Source: an uncultured beta proteobacterium
Lineage (GTDB): Bacteria; Pseudomonadota; Gammaproteobacteria; Burkholderiales; SG8-39
Assembly (NCBI GenBank): GCA_903928055.1
Contig: CAIYPG010000076.1
Coordinates: 31,233-95,232 of the forward strand
DNA: 64,000 nt
Direction: 5' to 3'
This document shows, in pieces, positions 34,559 through 44,589 of this stretch. The first letter of the stretch is position 1. Every line of letters begins with the position of its first letter. The position numbers and the translations under genes were made by a program. Below the pieces are notes generated by a model that saw only the letters and a program-made list of their open reading frames with translations, was not told where the DNA came from and ran no database searches.

Positions 34559-36473
34559 TGCGCGCCTTCGCCCCCGACATTTCCAGCATCAGTTCGTTCA
34601 TCCGCCTCACGAAGCCGGCGGGGTCCTCGAGCGTTCCTCCCTCTGCCAGCAACGCCTGGTCAAACAGCACGTGCGCCCACTCCGCAAAGCGTGATCCCTC
34701 CGAGTTGAGGCGCTGCACCAGTGCGTGTTCCGCATTGATTTCGAGAATCGGTTTGGAAACAGGCACCTTCTGGCCGGCCGCCTTCAGAATGCGCGCGAGA
34801 TTCGCGCCCATGTCATGCTCATCCGACACCAGACAGGATGGCGAACTGGTGAGCCGGGACGAAACGCGCACATCCTTTACCTGCGCTCCCAGCGCATCCT
34901 TCAGCCGCTTGACCAGCTCCGACAACTCGCCAGCCTGCTGCTCCTGCGCCTTCTTCTCTTCTTCACTCTCGAATTTGCCCAGATCGAGATCCCCCCTGGC
35001 CACCGATGCCAGCGGCTTGCCTTCGAATTCGGCAAGATTGGACACCAGCCATTCATCCACGCGCTCGGCGAGCAGCAGCACCTCGATGCCCCGCTTGCGG
35101 AACACCTCCAGATGGGGGCTGTTCTTTGCCGCTGCGAATGTCTCTGCGGTGATATACCAGATCCGATCCTGTCCCTCCTTCATGCGGGCAACATACTCGG
35201 CCAGCGATACTGTCTGGCCATCCGCCTCCCCGGCCGATTCGCTGCTCGTGGACACAAAGCGCAGCAACTTTGAAATCCGTTCCCGATTCGCGTGATCTTC
35301 GCCGACCCCCTCCTTGAGGACACGCCCGAACTCGCGCCAGAACGTGGCGTATTTGTCCTTGTCAGAGTCCGCCAGCTCCTCCAGCAGCGACAGGACCTTC
35401 TTGGTGCAGCCGGCACGTATCGCATCGACATCCTTGCTCGACTGCAGTATTTCCCGGGAGACATTCAGCGGCAGGTCGGCGGAGTCCACAACACCGCGCA
35501 CAAACCGCAGGTAGCCCGGCATGAGGTGCTCGGCATCCTCCATGATGAATACCCGCCGGACGTACAACTTCAGTCCCGCGCGATGCTGGCGCTCCCAGAG
35601 ATCGAATGGCGCCCGCGCCGGAATGTAGAGGAGCTGGGTGTATTCCTGGCGCCCCTCGACCCGGGTGTGCGTCCAAGCCAGCGGGGGCTCAAAGTCATGC
35701 GCCACATGCTTGTAGAATTCCTGATACTGCTCGTCAGTAATGTCCGTCCTCGAACGGGCCCACAGCGCGCTGGCCTGGTTGACAGTTTCCTCCAGGCCGG
35801 TCGCCACTGTTTCCTGTTTCTCTGCGTTCCATTCCAGCCTCTGCATCACGATGGGAATTGCGATGTGGTCGGAATACTTGCGAACCAGCGCCTTCAGCCG
35901 GTCGTCGGACAGGAACTCGTCCTCGCCTTCCCTGAGGTGCAGCGTGACGTCGGTGCCGCGCGTCGCCTTGACCACGGACTCGATGACGTACTCCCCCGCT
36001 CCATCGGACTCCCAGCGCACACCATCGCCCGCAGCCGCCCCGGCACGCCGAGTCAGCAACGTGACCCGATCAGCAATGATGAACGCCGAATAGAAGCCGA
36101 CACCGAACTGGCCGATCAGGTTGGCATCCCTGGCCTGATCCCCGGTCAGGGATTTCAGGAACTCTTTCGTTCCTGACTTGGCAATGGTGCCGATGTTGGC
36201 AACCACCTCGTCGCGCGACATGCCGATGCCATTGTCGGACAACGTGATGGTCCGTGCGTCCTTGTCGAAACTGATCCTGATCTTCGGATCGGCATCGTCA
36301 CCCAGCAGGTCCGGCCGGGACAGCGCTTCAAAGCGCAGTTTGTCCGCGGCATCTGAAGCATTGGAAATCAGCTCACGCAGGAAAATCTCCTTGTTGCTGT
36401 ACAGTGAATGAATCATCAGCTGCAGCAGCTGCTTTACTTCGGCCTGGAAGCCCAGTGTTTCGCGGGTGGTCAT
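34539..36473 (-). CDS. htpG: Molecular chaperone HtpG (Hsp90)
   Basis: A 644-residue Hsp90 homologue. It starts [42 protein letters not shown]. The ATP-binding GHKL motifs are visible ([23 protein letters not shown] near 83, [12 protein letters not shown] near 120). The middle domain has [28 protein letters not shown]. It folds and protects proteins under stress, and a sigma-32-like promoter is seen upstream. Confidence 0.96.
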   Translation of the reverse strand: MTTRETLGFQAEVKQLLQLMIHSLYSNKEIFLRELISNASDAADKLRFEALSRPDLLGDDADPKIRISFDKDARTITLSDNGIGMSRDEVVANIGTIAKSGTKEFLKSLTGDQARDANLIGQFGVGFYSAFIIADRVTLLTRRAGAAAGDGVRWESDGAGEYVIESVVKATRGTDVTLHLREGEDEFLSDDRLKALVRKYSDHIAIPIVMQRLEWNAEKQETVATGLEETVNQASALWARSRTDITDEQYQEFYKHVAHDFEPPLAWTHTRVEGRQEYTQLLYIPARAPFDLWERQHRAGLKLYVRRVFIMEDAEHLMPGYLRFVRGVVDSADLPLNVSREILQSSKDVDAIRAGCTKKVLSLLEELADSDKDKYATFWREFGRVLKEGVGEDHANRERISKLLRFVSTSSESAGEADGQTVSLAEYVARMKEGQDRIWYITAETFAAAKNSPHLEVFRKRGIEVLLLAERVDEWLVSNLAEFEGKPLASVARGDLDLGKFESEEEKKAQEQQAGELSELVKRLKDALGAQVKDVRVSSRLTSSPSCLVSDEHDMGANLARILKAAGQKVPVSKPILEINAEHALVQRLNSEGSRFAEWAHVLFDQALLAEGGTLEDPAGFVRRMNELMLEMSGAKARIWTPAA

Positions 36474-36551
36474 TGCGGTTTCCGTTGCGGTTTGTTTATC
36501 TGGTGTCTGAACGATGCTGCATCCGTGTCCGGCTCTCCGGACCGTGCATTT

Positions 36552-36577
36552 TCATAGGGTATCAGTTCTTCCCCAAG
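36552..36577 (-). promoter_or_regulatory. Candidate sigma-32 (heat shock) promoter for htpG
   Basis: On the - strand CTTGGG (36572-36577), a 12-base spacer, then CCCTATGA (36552-36559). This resembles the sigma-32 pattern CTTGAA, 11-16 bases, CCCCATnT. Transcription would start near 36545, about 70 bases before the htpG start. The match is partial. The rest of the gap 36474-36724 holds the unmarked start region of the M16 gene. Confidence 0.4.
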
Positions 36578-36724
36578 ACCCATTTTGGGCGGGATGCCCG
36601 GTTTTCAAGTCCCGGAACCCGATGGCCGCAGGTAGAATCTGCGCGCCAAGTCAGCGAATCCGGAGAACCTTGGGCCGGCCGCACGGTCTCAACAGCAGCC
36701 CAACATACAAGGCATAACGAGAAC

Positions 36725-39514
36725 ATGCTGATCCGAAACTCCCTGTCCGCGCTGCTCCCGGGTGCGGTGCTCGCCATGTCTGCCATGTTCGGACTGCCGC
36801 CAGCCAGAGCGGCAGAGCCCGTGCCGGCAAAACACCAGGCATCCGCATCCGCAGCCGCCCTCCCGCGTGGTCTGGCGCGCGTCACGCAGGTGGAGGGGAT
36901 CACCGAGTACCGCATGGCCAATGGCCTTAGGCTTCTGCTTCTCCCGGACCCGTCCGTCGATACCGTCACGGTCAACGTCACCTACCTTGTCGGGTCCCGC
37001 CAGGAGGGCTATGGAGAAACCGGCATGGCGCACCTGCTGGAACATCTGCTGTTCCGCGGCACCACCCGCCACCCCGACATCAAGGGCGATTTCCAGAAGC
37101 GCGGCGCGCGTTACAACGGTTCGACCTCGTACGACCGTACGAACTATTACGAGACCTTTCCGGCTGGCGAAGCAAACCTCGAATGGGCGCTCGACCTCGA
37201 GGCTGACCGCATGATCCATTCACCGGTGTCACAGAAGGACTTGGATGCCGAAATGACCGTGGTCCGCAATGAATTCGAAATGGGCGAGAACAGCGTCGGC
37301 AGCGTATTGCTGGAACGCATCACGGCCACCGCCTATCTCTGGCATGGCTACGGTCGCGCCACGATCGGCAGCCGGTCGGACATCGAAAATGTCCCGATTG
37401 CCCGGTTGCAGGCCTTCTACCGCACCCATTACCAGCCGGACAACGCCGTCGTGGTCATCGCAGGCCGGTTCGACGAGGCAGCCGCACTGCGTTCCGCCAC
37501 GCGGCATTTCGGCGAAATCGCCAAACCTGCGCGCACCCTGCCCGGGACCTATACGGTGGAACCGACGCAGGATGGCGAACGCACGGTGACGCTGCGACGT
37601 GCCGGCGACGTTCAGATGGTCGGCGCGATGTATCACGTCCCGCCGGGAACGCATCCGGACTACGCCGCTATTGACGTGCTCGTGGCCATGCTGTCGCAAG
37701 TACCCACGGGCCGCCTTCACAAGGCACTCACCGAGTCCGGCAGGGCAAGCGCCATTTTCGGCAATGAACGCCAGCAGCGCGAAGCCGGCTATGCCTACTT
37801 CGGTGCCGTCGTCCGTCAGGACCTGCCCCTCGAAGCAGCTCGTGATGCGCTGATTGGCGTACTGGAAGGATTTGCCGCCAATCCGGCCAGCGAAGAGGAA
37901 GTCGGACGGGCCCGTACGCGGCTGCTGAATGAAATCGAAATGCTCCTCGCCGACTCACGCTCGCTGGCCCTCACCTTGTCCGAAACCATCGCCATGGGCG
38001 ACTGGCGCATGCTGTTCCTGCACCGCGACCGGCTGCGCGCCGTAACCGCTGCCGATGTGCAGCGCGTCGCCACGCACTACCTGAAATCCTCCAACCGCAC
38101 GGTCGGCATGTTCCTGCCCACCCGGGAACCGGATCGTGCCGAAATCCCCGCCGTACCTGACGTCGCCGCAATGTTGCGCGACTATCACGGCCAGGCGGAC
38201 ATCGCCCAGGGTGAAAAGTTTGAACCCACGCCGGCCAACATTGAGGCACGCACCGTGCGGCACGTCCTGCCGGGTGGCATGAAACTCGCGTTACTGCCCA
38301 AGAAAACCCGGGGGGGTACGGTCATCGCGCAACTCAGCATGCAATGGGGTGATGAGCAGTCGAAGACCGGCCGCGCCACAGCCTGCAGCATCGCCAGCGC
38401 GATGCTGCTGCGCGGCAGCGAATCGCATTCACGCGCCCAGCTTGCCAACGAATTCACACGCCTGCGGGCCAACGTCGGCGTGGGCGGAGAAGGCGGAACC
38501 ATCGACACCGTGCGCGAGAATCTGCCCGCGACACTGCGGCTGGTCGCTGAAATACTGCGCCATCCCGCCTTCCCCGCAGTGGAATTCGAGCAGTTGCGCC
38601 AGTCCTCGCTGGCCAGCATCGAGGCCCAGCGCAGCGACCCGGCTGCACTGGCCGGGCTGGAACTGGCGCGGCACCTCAACCCCTATGCTCCGGATCACTG
38701 GTACTACAACACCACTCCGGATGAGCGCATTGCCCGCCTCAAAGCATTGACGCTGGAGGACGTGCGCCAGTGCCACCGTGATTTTTTCGGCGCATCGCGC
38801 AGCGAACTGGCCGTGGTCGGCGACTTCGATCCTGCCGAAGTGACCAAGCTGGCCGGAGAACTCTTCGACGACTGGAAAAGTCCGGCTCCCTACGCCCGTA
38901 TTGCCACGGCTTATCAGCCGGTCCCCGCCCTCGACCGCGTCATTGACACCCCCGACAAGGCCAATGCCACCTTCAGGGCCGGCATGAGCCTGCCGATTCG
39001 CGACGACAATCCGGACTATCCCGCACTCGTCCTGGCGAACTACCTGTTCGGTGGATCCCCCAGTGCGCGCCTGTCGCGGCGCATTCGCGAGCAGGAGGGT
39101 CTGTCATACAGCGTGGCCTCTTTCCTCGGTGCGAGCAGTCAGGATGTCCGCGGCGAATTCGGCATCTCCGCGATTCACGCCCCGCAGAACGGCGTACGCC
39201 TCGAGGCCATGGTCAAGGAAGAACTCGCCCGGGTGTTGTCCGAAGGGTTCTCCGACGAGGAGGTGGCCTCCGGCAAGAAAGGCCTGTTGCAGGCGCGGCA
39301 GGTGGCGCGCAACCAGGATGGCGCAATCGCCGGGCGGCTGGCCTCCTACCTTGATCTCGGCCGAACCTTTGCCTGGGACGAACAGCTTGAACAGCGCATC
39401 GCCGCGCTGACCCGCGAGGAAGTGAATGCTGCATTCCGACGCTACATCCGGCCCGAGCAGCTTTCTTTTGTGCGGGCAGGCAACTTCAAGGCAGCGGTGG
39501 CTGAAAAGCAGTAG
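36725..39514 (+). CDS. M16 family zinc metallopeptidase, two fused halves
   Basis: A 929-residue periplasmic peptidase of the pitrilysin family. There is a signal peptide (MLIRNSLSALLPGAVLAMSAMFG, cleavage near ARAAE). The zinc-binding inverted motif HLLEH is at His103-His107, with the distal Glu expected in the helix about 77 residues later (EMTVVRNEFEMGE). The second half (from about residue 510) lacks HXXEH and ends with the LSRRIREQEGLSYSV motif, as in inactive M16 halves. It probably degrades unfolded peptides. ATG 36725 is favoured by the signal peptide; an upstream in-frame extension looks non-coding. Confidence 0.9.
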   Translation: MLIRNSLSALLPGAVLAMSAMFGLPPARAAEPVPAKHQASASAAALPRGLARVTQVEGITEYRMANGLRLLLLPDPSVDTVTVNVTYLVGSRQEGYGETGMAHLLEHLLFRGTTRHPDIKGDFQKRGARYNGSTSYDRTNYYETFPAGEANLEWALDLEADRMIHSPVSQKDLDAEMTVVRNEFEMGENSVGSVLLERITATAYLWHGYGRATIGSRSDIENVPIARLQAFYRTHYQPDNAVVVIAGRFDEAAALRSATRHFGEIAKPARTLPGTYTVEPTQDGERTVTLRRAGDVQMVGAMYHVPPGTHPDYAAIDVLVAMLSQVPTGRLHKALTESGRASAIFGNERQQREAGYAYFGAVVRQDLPLEAARDALIGVLEGFAANPASEEEVGRARTRLLNEIEMLLADSRSLALTLSETIAMGDWRMLFLHRDRLRAVTAADVQRVATHYLKSSNRTVGMFLPTREPDRAEIPAVPDVAAMLRDYHGQADIAQGEKFEPTPANIEARTVRHVLPGGMKLALLPKKTRGGTVIAQLSMQWGDEQSKTGRATACSIASAMLLRGSESHSRAQLANEFTRLRANVGVGGEGGTIDTVRENLPATLRLVAEILRHPAFPAVEFEQLRQSSLASIEAQRSDPAALAGLELARHLNPYAPDHWYYNTTPDERIARLKALTLEDVRQCHRDFFGASRSELAVVGDFDPAEVTKLAGELFDDWKSPAPYARIATAYQPVPALDRVIDTPDKANATFRAGMSLPIRDDNPDYPALVLANYLFGGSPSARLSRRIREQEGLSYSVASFLGASSQDVRGEFGISAIHAPQNGVRLEAMVKEELARVLSEGFSDEEVASGKKGLLQARQVARNQDGAIAGRLASYLDLGRTFAWDEQLEQRIAALTREEVNAAFRRYIRPEQLSFVRAGNFKAAVAEKQ

Positions 39515-39541
39515 GCGCTGCTTCCAGGCCGGCTGGCAGCC

Positions 39542-40099
39542 TCATTCGAGCGCTTCGTAGCGTATGTCGAGGACTTCCAGTTCCTCGGTGCCGCCCGGCG
39601 TGCGTAGCACCACCGTATCCCCGACCTGTGCCTTGATGAGTGCCTTTGCGACGGGCGAGATCCATGAAATCCGCCCCTTGGCAGGATCCACTTCATCCAG
39701 GCCGACAATGCTGACCGTGTGCTCGTCGCCGGTTCTGTCCGCATAATCAACCGTTGCGCCGAAGAAGACGCGGTCGCAGTCGCCCCCGCGCAGATCGACC
39801 ACTTCGGCACTCTCGAACCGTCTGATCAGATACCGGATGCGCCGGTCGATTTCACGCAACCGGCGCTTGCCGTAGATGTAGTCCCCGTTTTCCGAGCGGT
39901 CGCCATTGGATGCCGCCCAGGACACGGTGCGGACCACCTCGGGCCGCTCCTGCTCGAGCAGCGCCTTCAGTTCACCCTTGAGGCGCGCATAACCCGCTGG
40001 CGTGATGTAGTTTTTCGCCCCTTGGACAGGATGTTGGGGTTCGGGAAGCACCTCGTCGTCATCGGCTTCGTCGTTTTCCCGGGTAAAGGCTTTGCTCAT
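39542..40099 (-). CDS. greB: Transcription elongation factor GreB
   Basis: A 185-residue transcript-cleavage factor. After an acidic start (MSKAFTRENDEADDDE), NYITPAGYARLKGELKALLEQERPEVVRTVSWAASNGDRSENGDYIYGKRRLREID matches the GreA/GreB coiled coil with its acidic tip (GDRSENGDY). RIRYLIRRFESAEVVD and the FKBP-like C-terminal domain follow. It rescues backtracked RNA polymerase. It is convergent with the M16 gene, with 27 bases between the stops. Confidence 0.95.
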   Translation of the reverse strand: MSKAFTRENDEADDDEVLPEPQHPVQGAKNYITPAGYARLKGELKALLEQERPEVVRTVSWAASNGDRSENGDYIYGKRRLREIDRRIRYLIRRFESAEVVDLRGGDCDRVFFGATVDYADRTGDEHTVSIVGLDEVDPAKGRISWISPVAKALIKAQVGDTVVLRTPGGTEELEVLDIRYEALE

Positions 40100-40224
40100 G
40101 ATTTTGCCGCATTCGTCCTGGTGAGGGGATCACCGCAAAGGATGAAACACGGCGAAATTATAGTACCGCGAGTCAGCCGGAAAGAGGCACTGGCGGAGAA
40201 ATTTCAATAATTCGGGAGGCAACA

Positions 40225-40911
40225 ATGCAGGTCAGCAAACGCGCAATGGAATGGGTCTTGTTCGGTCTCGTCGGCCTGACCGCAATCCTCGCCAACCTCC
40301 CGCAGCAATGGCTCGACTACGGCAGCATCAACCGCAACCTCCTGCTGGGCGTGCTTGCGCTCACGGTGTTCATCGCACTTTTCCTCTACCTCAAGTTCCA
40401 GTTCTTCATGCTGGTGGTGTTGCTTGCAGTCGGTGCCAACATGCCGGGTGAGGTTTCTGAATCGCTGGGAATCTCCACCATGCCGCTGGTGATTGCAATG
40501 GCGTTCATGGTTGGCATCTCGCTGATCAATTACGTGGTGGACCTGCTGCCAACCGGGCTCGAGGAAAAGCCCAAGGAACAGAGTGCCGAGGGCATCAAGG
40601 CGCTGTTCTACGCCATCGAGAAGGGCAACCTGGTCTATGCGCAGAAGATCCTGTCCATGAACTTCGACCCGAACCTGCGCGCGGAAAACGGCTATACCCC
40701 GCTGATGTATGCGGCGGCGCGCGGCGACGCCAAGATGTGCGAACTGCTGGTCCGCAATGGCGCTGACACGAACATCATGAGCGCCGATGGCGACACGGCC
40801 ATTGAACTGGCGCTGCGCGTCGGGTCCCAGGAAGTCGCAGATGTGCTGAAGAAAGCCCGCGCCGAGCAGCAGGCGCGTGAGGCCGAAGCCCAGCAGGCAA
40901 AATCAGCCTGA
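40225..40911 (+). CDS. Membrane-anchored ankyrin repeat protein
   Basis: A 228-residue protein. The first 110 residues contain about four hydrophobic helices (near 10-28, 38-52, 54-74 and 84-104). The C-terminal half has ankyrin repeats (NGYTPLMYAAARGDAKMCELLVRNGADTNIMSADGDTAIELALRVGSQEVADVLKK), cytoplasmic if the helices are read as even-numbered. A Lys/Gln/Ala-rich tail follows. It is divergent from greB. Partner and function are unknown. Confidence 0.8.
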   Translation: MQVSKRAMEWVLFGLVGLTAILANLPQQWLDYGSINRNLLLGVLALTVFIALFLYLKFQFFMLVVLLAVGANMPGEVSESLGISTMPLVIAMAFMVGISLINYVVDLLPTGLEEKPKEQSAEGIKALFYAIEKGNLVYAQKILSMNFDPNLRAENGYTPLMYAAARGDAKMCELLVRNGADTNIMSADGDTAIELALRVGSQEVADVLKKARAEQQAREAEAQQAKSA

Positions 40912-41060
40912 TCCCGACCCCGCCCGCCGTGCCGGCCGCGGCACGGCGGTGCGCAGCATCGCAGCACACATTGCCGTAACAATTTGTAAGGTCTGTCAAA
41001 TGCAGGAACTCCCCTGTGATGTGCCGCTCCAAGCGGTAGTCACCTCATCAGGAGTTCCCC

Positions 41061-42560
41061 ATGACCAAGCTACCCGTATTACCTTCGCGCTTCAAAATCG
41101 CCTCTGGCACCACTGCGCTGGTGGCCTGGACACTGGTTGTTGCCACGCTGGTCGGCAGCCACGCCATGGATCCGATATCCGCCTCGAGCGCAGCAGCATC
41201 AACGCCAGTCACCTCTCCCGCGGCTGCGATCTCCCCCAACTCTCCCGCCACCGTGAGCAGCCGCCTTCCCGACTTCAGCATACTGGTCGAGCAATACGGC
41301 CCCGCCGTGGTCAACATCAGCACGACCCAGAAGGCCCACAATGCCGTGGCCGAACTGCCGGGGCAGCCGGGCGACCCGTTTTATGAGTTCTTCCGCCGCT
41401 TCCAGGGCCCGCAGCCGGATGCGCAAGCGCAGCCAACCCGTGGCGTGGGATCGGGATTCATCGTCAGTCCTGACGGTTATATTCTGACCAACGCCCACGT
41501 CGTGGCCGACGCCTCCGAAGTAATCGTCAAGCTCACCGACAAACGGGAATTCAAGGCCCGTGTCGTCGGCGTTGACAAGCGTACCGACGTTGCCTTGATC
41601 AAAGTGGACGCATCCGGCCTGCCTGCTGTACGGATCGGTGATCCGGCGCGTCTGAAAGCCGGTGAATGGGTGGCGGCGATCGGCTCGCCCTTCGGCCTGG
41701 AAAATACAGTCACGGCCGGCATCGTTTCCGCCAAGTCACGCTCACTGCCCGACGGCACCTACGTGCCTTTCATCCAGACGGACGTGGCCATCAATCCGGG
41801 CAATTCCGGCGGACCGCTATTCAACCTGAACGGCGAGGTCGTGGGCATCAATTCGCAGATCTACAGCCGTTCCGGCGGCTACATGGGCCTGTCGTTCTCG
41901 ATCCCCATCGACGTAGCCATGAACGTCAAGGATCAGCTGCAGAAATTCGGCAAGGCCAGCCACGGCCGCATCGGCGTGGCGGTCCAGCCGTTGACGCGTG
42001 ACCTCGCGGAATCCTTCGGCATGGCCAAACCGCAGGGCGCACTGGTCGCCAACGTCGAGGATGGCAGCCCGGCCGCAAAGGCCGGTATCCAGTCAGGCGA
42101 CGTCATCACCGGCGTCAATGGCAAGGCCGTTGAGGACTCAGCCGACCTGCCGCGCATCATCGGTGAAATGCGGCCTGGCGCGAAAGCCACATTCAATCTG
42201 TGGCGCAAGAACGCCTCGCGCGAAGTGAACGTCGTCATTGGCGAACAGCAGCCTGATCGTGTGGCTTCGGCGCCAGAGGCGGCCAGACCGGCCGGCGGAA
42301 AGCTGGGAGTGGCGGTGCGTGCCCTCACCCGTGAAGAGCAGAAGGAGCTGAAGAGCGATGGGGGCGTTGTCGTCGAAGGCAGCAGCGGCGCCGCTGCTGC
42401 TGCCGGCATCCAGCAGGGTGATGTCATCCTTGCCATCAACGGCGAAACCGTGAGAAATGTGGAGCAGATGAAGAAGATCGTGGATGGTGCCAAGGGCAAG
42501 GTCGCCCTGCTGGTACAACGTGAAGACGCACGCATCTACGTGCCGGTCAATATCGGCTGA
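41061..42560 (+). CDS. DegP/MucD-like periplasmic serine protease with two PDZ domains
   Basis: A 499-residue Do-family protease. The N-terminus is a signal anchor (about residues 10-35). The catalytic triad is His146 (NAHVVADA), Asp176 (RTDVALIKVD) and Ser249 (NPGNSGGPL). PDZ1 lies near 300-395 and PDZ2 near 410-495. Such proteins clear misfolded envelope proteins and act in stress control. It is bounded by a strong terminator at 42584. Confidence 0.93.
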   Translation: MTKLPVLPSRFKIASGTTALVAWTLVVATLVGSHAMDPISASSAAASTPVTSPAAAISPNSPATVSSRLPDFSILVEQYGPAVVNISTTQKAHNAVAELPGQPGDPFYEFFRRFQGPQPDAQAQPTRGVGSGFIVSPDGYILTNAHVVADASEVIVKLTDKREFKARVVGVDKRTDVALIKVDASGLPAVRIGDPARLKAGEWVAAIGSPFGLENTVTAGIVSAKSRSLPDGTYVPFIQTDVAINPGNSGGPLFNLNGEVVGINSQIYSRSGGYMGLSFSIPIDVAMNVKDQLQKFGKASHGRIGVAVQPLTRDLAESFGMAKPQGALVANVEDGSPAAKAGIQSGDVITGVNGKAVEDSADLPRIIGEMRPGAKATFNLWRKNASREVNVVIGEQQPDRVASAPEAARPAGGKLGVAVRALTREEQKELKSDGGVVVEGSSGAAAAAGIQQGDVILAINGETVRNVEQMKKIVDGAKGKVALLVQREDARIYVPVNIG

Positions 42561-42583
42561 CATTCCGACAGCTGTATCGAACG

Positions 42584-42621
42584 CGGGGTGCAGCCTTGAG
42601 GGCTGCGCCCCGTTTCTTTTT
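42584..42621 (+). terminator. Rho-independent terminator after the DegP-like gene
   Basis: CGGGGTGCAGCC (42584-42595) pairs with GGCTGCGCCCCG (42601-42612) over a TTGAG loop, with a single G-U wobble. A run of TTTCTTTTT follows at 42613-42621. It lies 24 bases after the stop. It is the clearest intrinsic terminator in the window. Confidence 0.85.
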
Positions 42622-42760
42622 GCCAATCCCAATGTGTGACACTGGAGCAGGAAACCGGGACCGTCCTGCGACGGTTTAGAATCCTGCATGTACGTCGCGC
42701 TCGCGCACCCGCCAACGCGTCGTACCTGACAGCCAATGACAACCCGGCCGCCAGAAATCA

Positions 42761-42789
42761 AATGTAATTATGATAATAATAATTACATT
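42761..42789. repeat. Operator-like palindrome, 11-base arms, AT-rich, upstream of the SDR gene
   Basis: AATGTAATTAT (42761-42771) and its perfect complement ATAATTACATT (42779-42789) flank a 7-base spacer. The arm length and spacing suit a dimeric regulator. The surrounding 42741-42840 stretch is very AT-rich against a GC-rich genome, so promoter, operator or transferred DNA are all possible. Confidence 0.6.
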
Positions 42790-42816
42790 AAAGCTATTAA
42801 ATAATAGATAAATTTT

Positions 42817-42833
42817 TAATATTGATAATATTA
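42817..42833. repeat. Second AT-rich palindrome upstream of the SDR gene
   Basis: TAATATT (42817-42823), spacer GAT, AATATTA (42827-42833): a perfect 7-base inverted repeat, 52 bases before the SDR start. It could be a regulator half of the same control region or part of a promoter. Confidence 0.5.
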
Positions 42834-42884
42834 TATGCTCGGGATGATCCAGAAGCCCGGTTATCCGGCCATGAGGAGAAAGGC

Positions 42885-43667
42885 ATGACACTTTTTGACC
42901 TGTCCGGCAAGGTTGCCGTCATTACCGGATCGAGCAAGGGCATCGGTCGCGCCATTGCCGAACGAATGGCCGAACACGGTGCAAAGGTGGTGATTTCCAG
43001 CCGCAAGGTCGAGGCTTGCGAGGCCGTGGCTGCCGGCATACGCGCAAAGGGCGGCGAAGCCCTGGTCCAGCCCTGCCATGTCGGCAAGAAGGAGGACCTG
43101 CAGAACCTGGTCGACGTCACGAACCGGCACTGGGGGCGCATCGACATTCTTGTCTGCAATGCGGCCGTCAATCCCTATTTCGGCCCTTCTCTCGGCGTCA
43201 CCGACGAGATCTACGACCGCGTCATGGACACCAATGTCAAAAGCAACTTCTGGTTGTGCAACATGGTCCTGCCGCAGATGGGCGAACGCAAGGACGGCGT
43301 GGTCATCATCGTATCCTCGATCGCCGGTGTGCAGGGCTCCGACCGCCTCGGCCTGTACGCCCTGTCCAAGGCCGCGGACATGCAACTGACGCGTAACATC
43401 GCCGTGGAATGGGGCCCGCACAACATCCGTGCCAACTGCCTTGCCCCCGGGGTCATCAAGACCGATTTCTCGCGCGCCCTCTGGGACAACCCGAACTCAA
43501 CGTCACTGCAGGCCACCAGGCAGGCGCCGCTGATGCGCATCGGCACGCCGGATGAGGTCGCGGGTGCTGCGGTCTTTTTTGCGAGCCGTGCCGGCGCATT
43601 CATTACCGGCCAGACACTGCTCATTGACGGCGGCCGCAGTTCCGGACGGGTTTCGACGCCCGCCTGA
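42885..43667 (+). CDS. SDR-family short-chain dehydrogenase/reductase
   Basis: A 260-residue classical SDR. The cofactor motif is TGSSKGIG at 15-22, the active site holds Ser in IIVSSIAGVQG and the YALSKAA Tyr-x-x-x-Lys (around residue 160), and NNAG is replaced by CNAA near 92. Arg in SSRK after strand 2 suggests NADPH. GAGGAG precedes the start. Substrate unknown. It lies behind the AT-rich palindromic leader and is convergent with a nuclease-family gene whose stop shares a palindrome with this one. Confidence 0.9.
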   Translation: MTLFDLSGKVAVITGSSKGIGRAIAERMAEHGAKVVISSRKVEACEAVAAGIRAKGGEALVQPCHVGKKEDLQNLVDVTNRHWGRIDILVCNAAVNPYFGPSLGVTDEIYDRVMDTNVKSNFWLCNMVLPQMGERKDGVVIIVSSIAGVQGSDRLGLYALSKAADMQLTRNIAVEWGPHNIRANCLAPGVIKTDFSRALWDNPNSTSLQATRQAPLMRIGTPDEVAGAAVFFASRAGAFITGQTLLIDGGRSSGRVSTPA

Positions 43668-43678
43668 GTTCTCAGGCG
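43661..43678. terminator. Palindrome covering the stops of two convergent genes
   Basis: CGCCTGAG (43661-43668), TT, CTCAGGCG (43671-43678). It contains both stop codons: SDR TGA at 43665-43667 and the complementary TCA at 43672-43674 for the gene on the other strand. No T-run is seen, so termination is uncertain. Confidence 0.4.
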
Positions 43679-44529
43679 TCCGCGAGCCGGAGAATGACCG
43701 GCTGGTGGTCAGAGGCGTTGGTCGCTGCATCCACGCCGATGTCCTCGACCCGCGGCGCCAGGTCTTCAGTGACGAACATCATGTCGAAGCAGAACGGCTT
43801 GCCCTGCCATTGCTTGTCATCGTGCACACCCACCGTTGGCGCATGCGGCGTTTCACCATGGCGCACCGTCCAGGCATCACGGTAACGGGGCGCTCCCTGT
43901 ATCGGCATCTGCAGCAGCGCATACTCGGGCCGGTCCGGCCGGAAATTGAAATCCGCAGTCAGGATGGCCGATGCCGGCCGCGGCGCCGCCGCAAAGGGGC
44001 CGCCGTCACGGCCGGGCTGGCCGGCATCAGCGGCGTGCGCAGCCGCCTCGGCCTGCAGGCCGCGCAAACGCCCGACCTGCGCCATGCGCTGCACCTTCGA
44101 GTAGTACTCCAGGTGGGTCGTTGTCACGCGCAACGGCCCGCCCTTCGCCGCCAGAACCACTTCGATTGCGATGCGTTGCATGCCCAGGCTTTTCAGATCG
44201 GGCGGCCAGGGCAGCAGGTGCTTGAAGACCTGCAGTACCGGCAAACGGGTAAGGATGGCGTTGCCAAACTGCATGCGTCCCGCAGTCGTTTCGGACAGCC
44301 TGTCGGTGGCAACGCCTTCGACCAGCGTGTAGCCGGGCAGCGCATCCGCCAGCAAGGCAAACTGGTCTTCGCCCTTGCTGCCTTCCAGGCCGGCAAAATT
44401 GCGCGCGACCTCCTGCAAGCAGAGCACGTCGAAATCCGCCAGCCCGCGTGCGACCCGCGCGATGCGCGCCGGATCAACTACGCCGTCGCAGCCCCGGCAC
44501 CACTGGACATTCCAGGTGATGACAACCAT
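43672..44529 (-). CDS. Endonuclease/exonuclease/phosphatase family protein
   Basis: A 285-residue protein of the EEP (DNase I-like) fold. The start MVVITWNVQWCRG carries the conserved Asn of the family, with FDVLCLQEVARNFAG (Glu) near 37, the central RVTTTHLEYYSK (His), and SDHQPVILRL (Asp-His) at the C-terminus. ATG 44529 has AAGGGA upstream. It could act on nucleic acids or phosphoesters; substrate unknown. No signal peptide is seen. Confidence 0.82.
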   Translation of the reverse strand: MVVITWNVQWCRGCDGVVDPARIARVARGLADFDVLCLQEVARNFAGLEGSKGEDQFALLADALPGYTLVEGVATDRLSETTAGRMQFGNAILTRLPVLQVFKHLLPWPPDLKSLGMQRIAIEVVLAAKGGPLRVTTTHLEYYSKVQRMAQVGRLRGLQAEAAAHAADAGQPGRDGGPFAAAPRPASAILTADFNFRPDRPEYALLQMPIQGAPRYRDAWTVRHGETPHAPTVGVHDDKQWQGKPFCFDMMFVTEDLAPRVEDIGVDAATNASDHQPVILRLADA

Positions 44530-44589
44530 GGCAATCCCTTGATTGGAAACCGTCGTATTATCCCCCACACTCCCTTCGGACCCGCCACC

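Noticed and set aside
43552..44589. Long + strand open frame leading into the sorbosone-dehydrogenase-like gene.
   Set aside because: It is opposite the nuclease-family gene, has no homology to the family N-terminus, and the true start with a signal peptide is at 44590.
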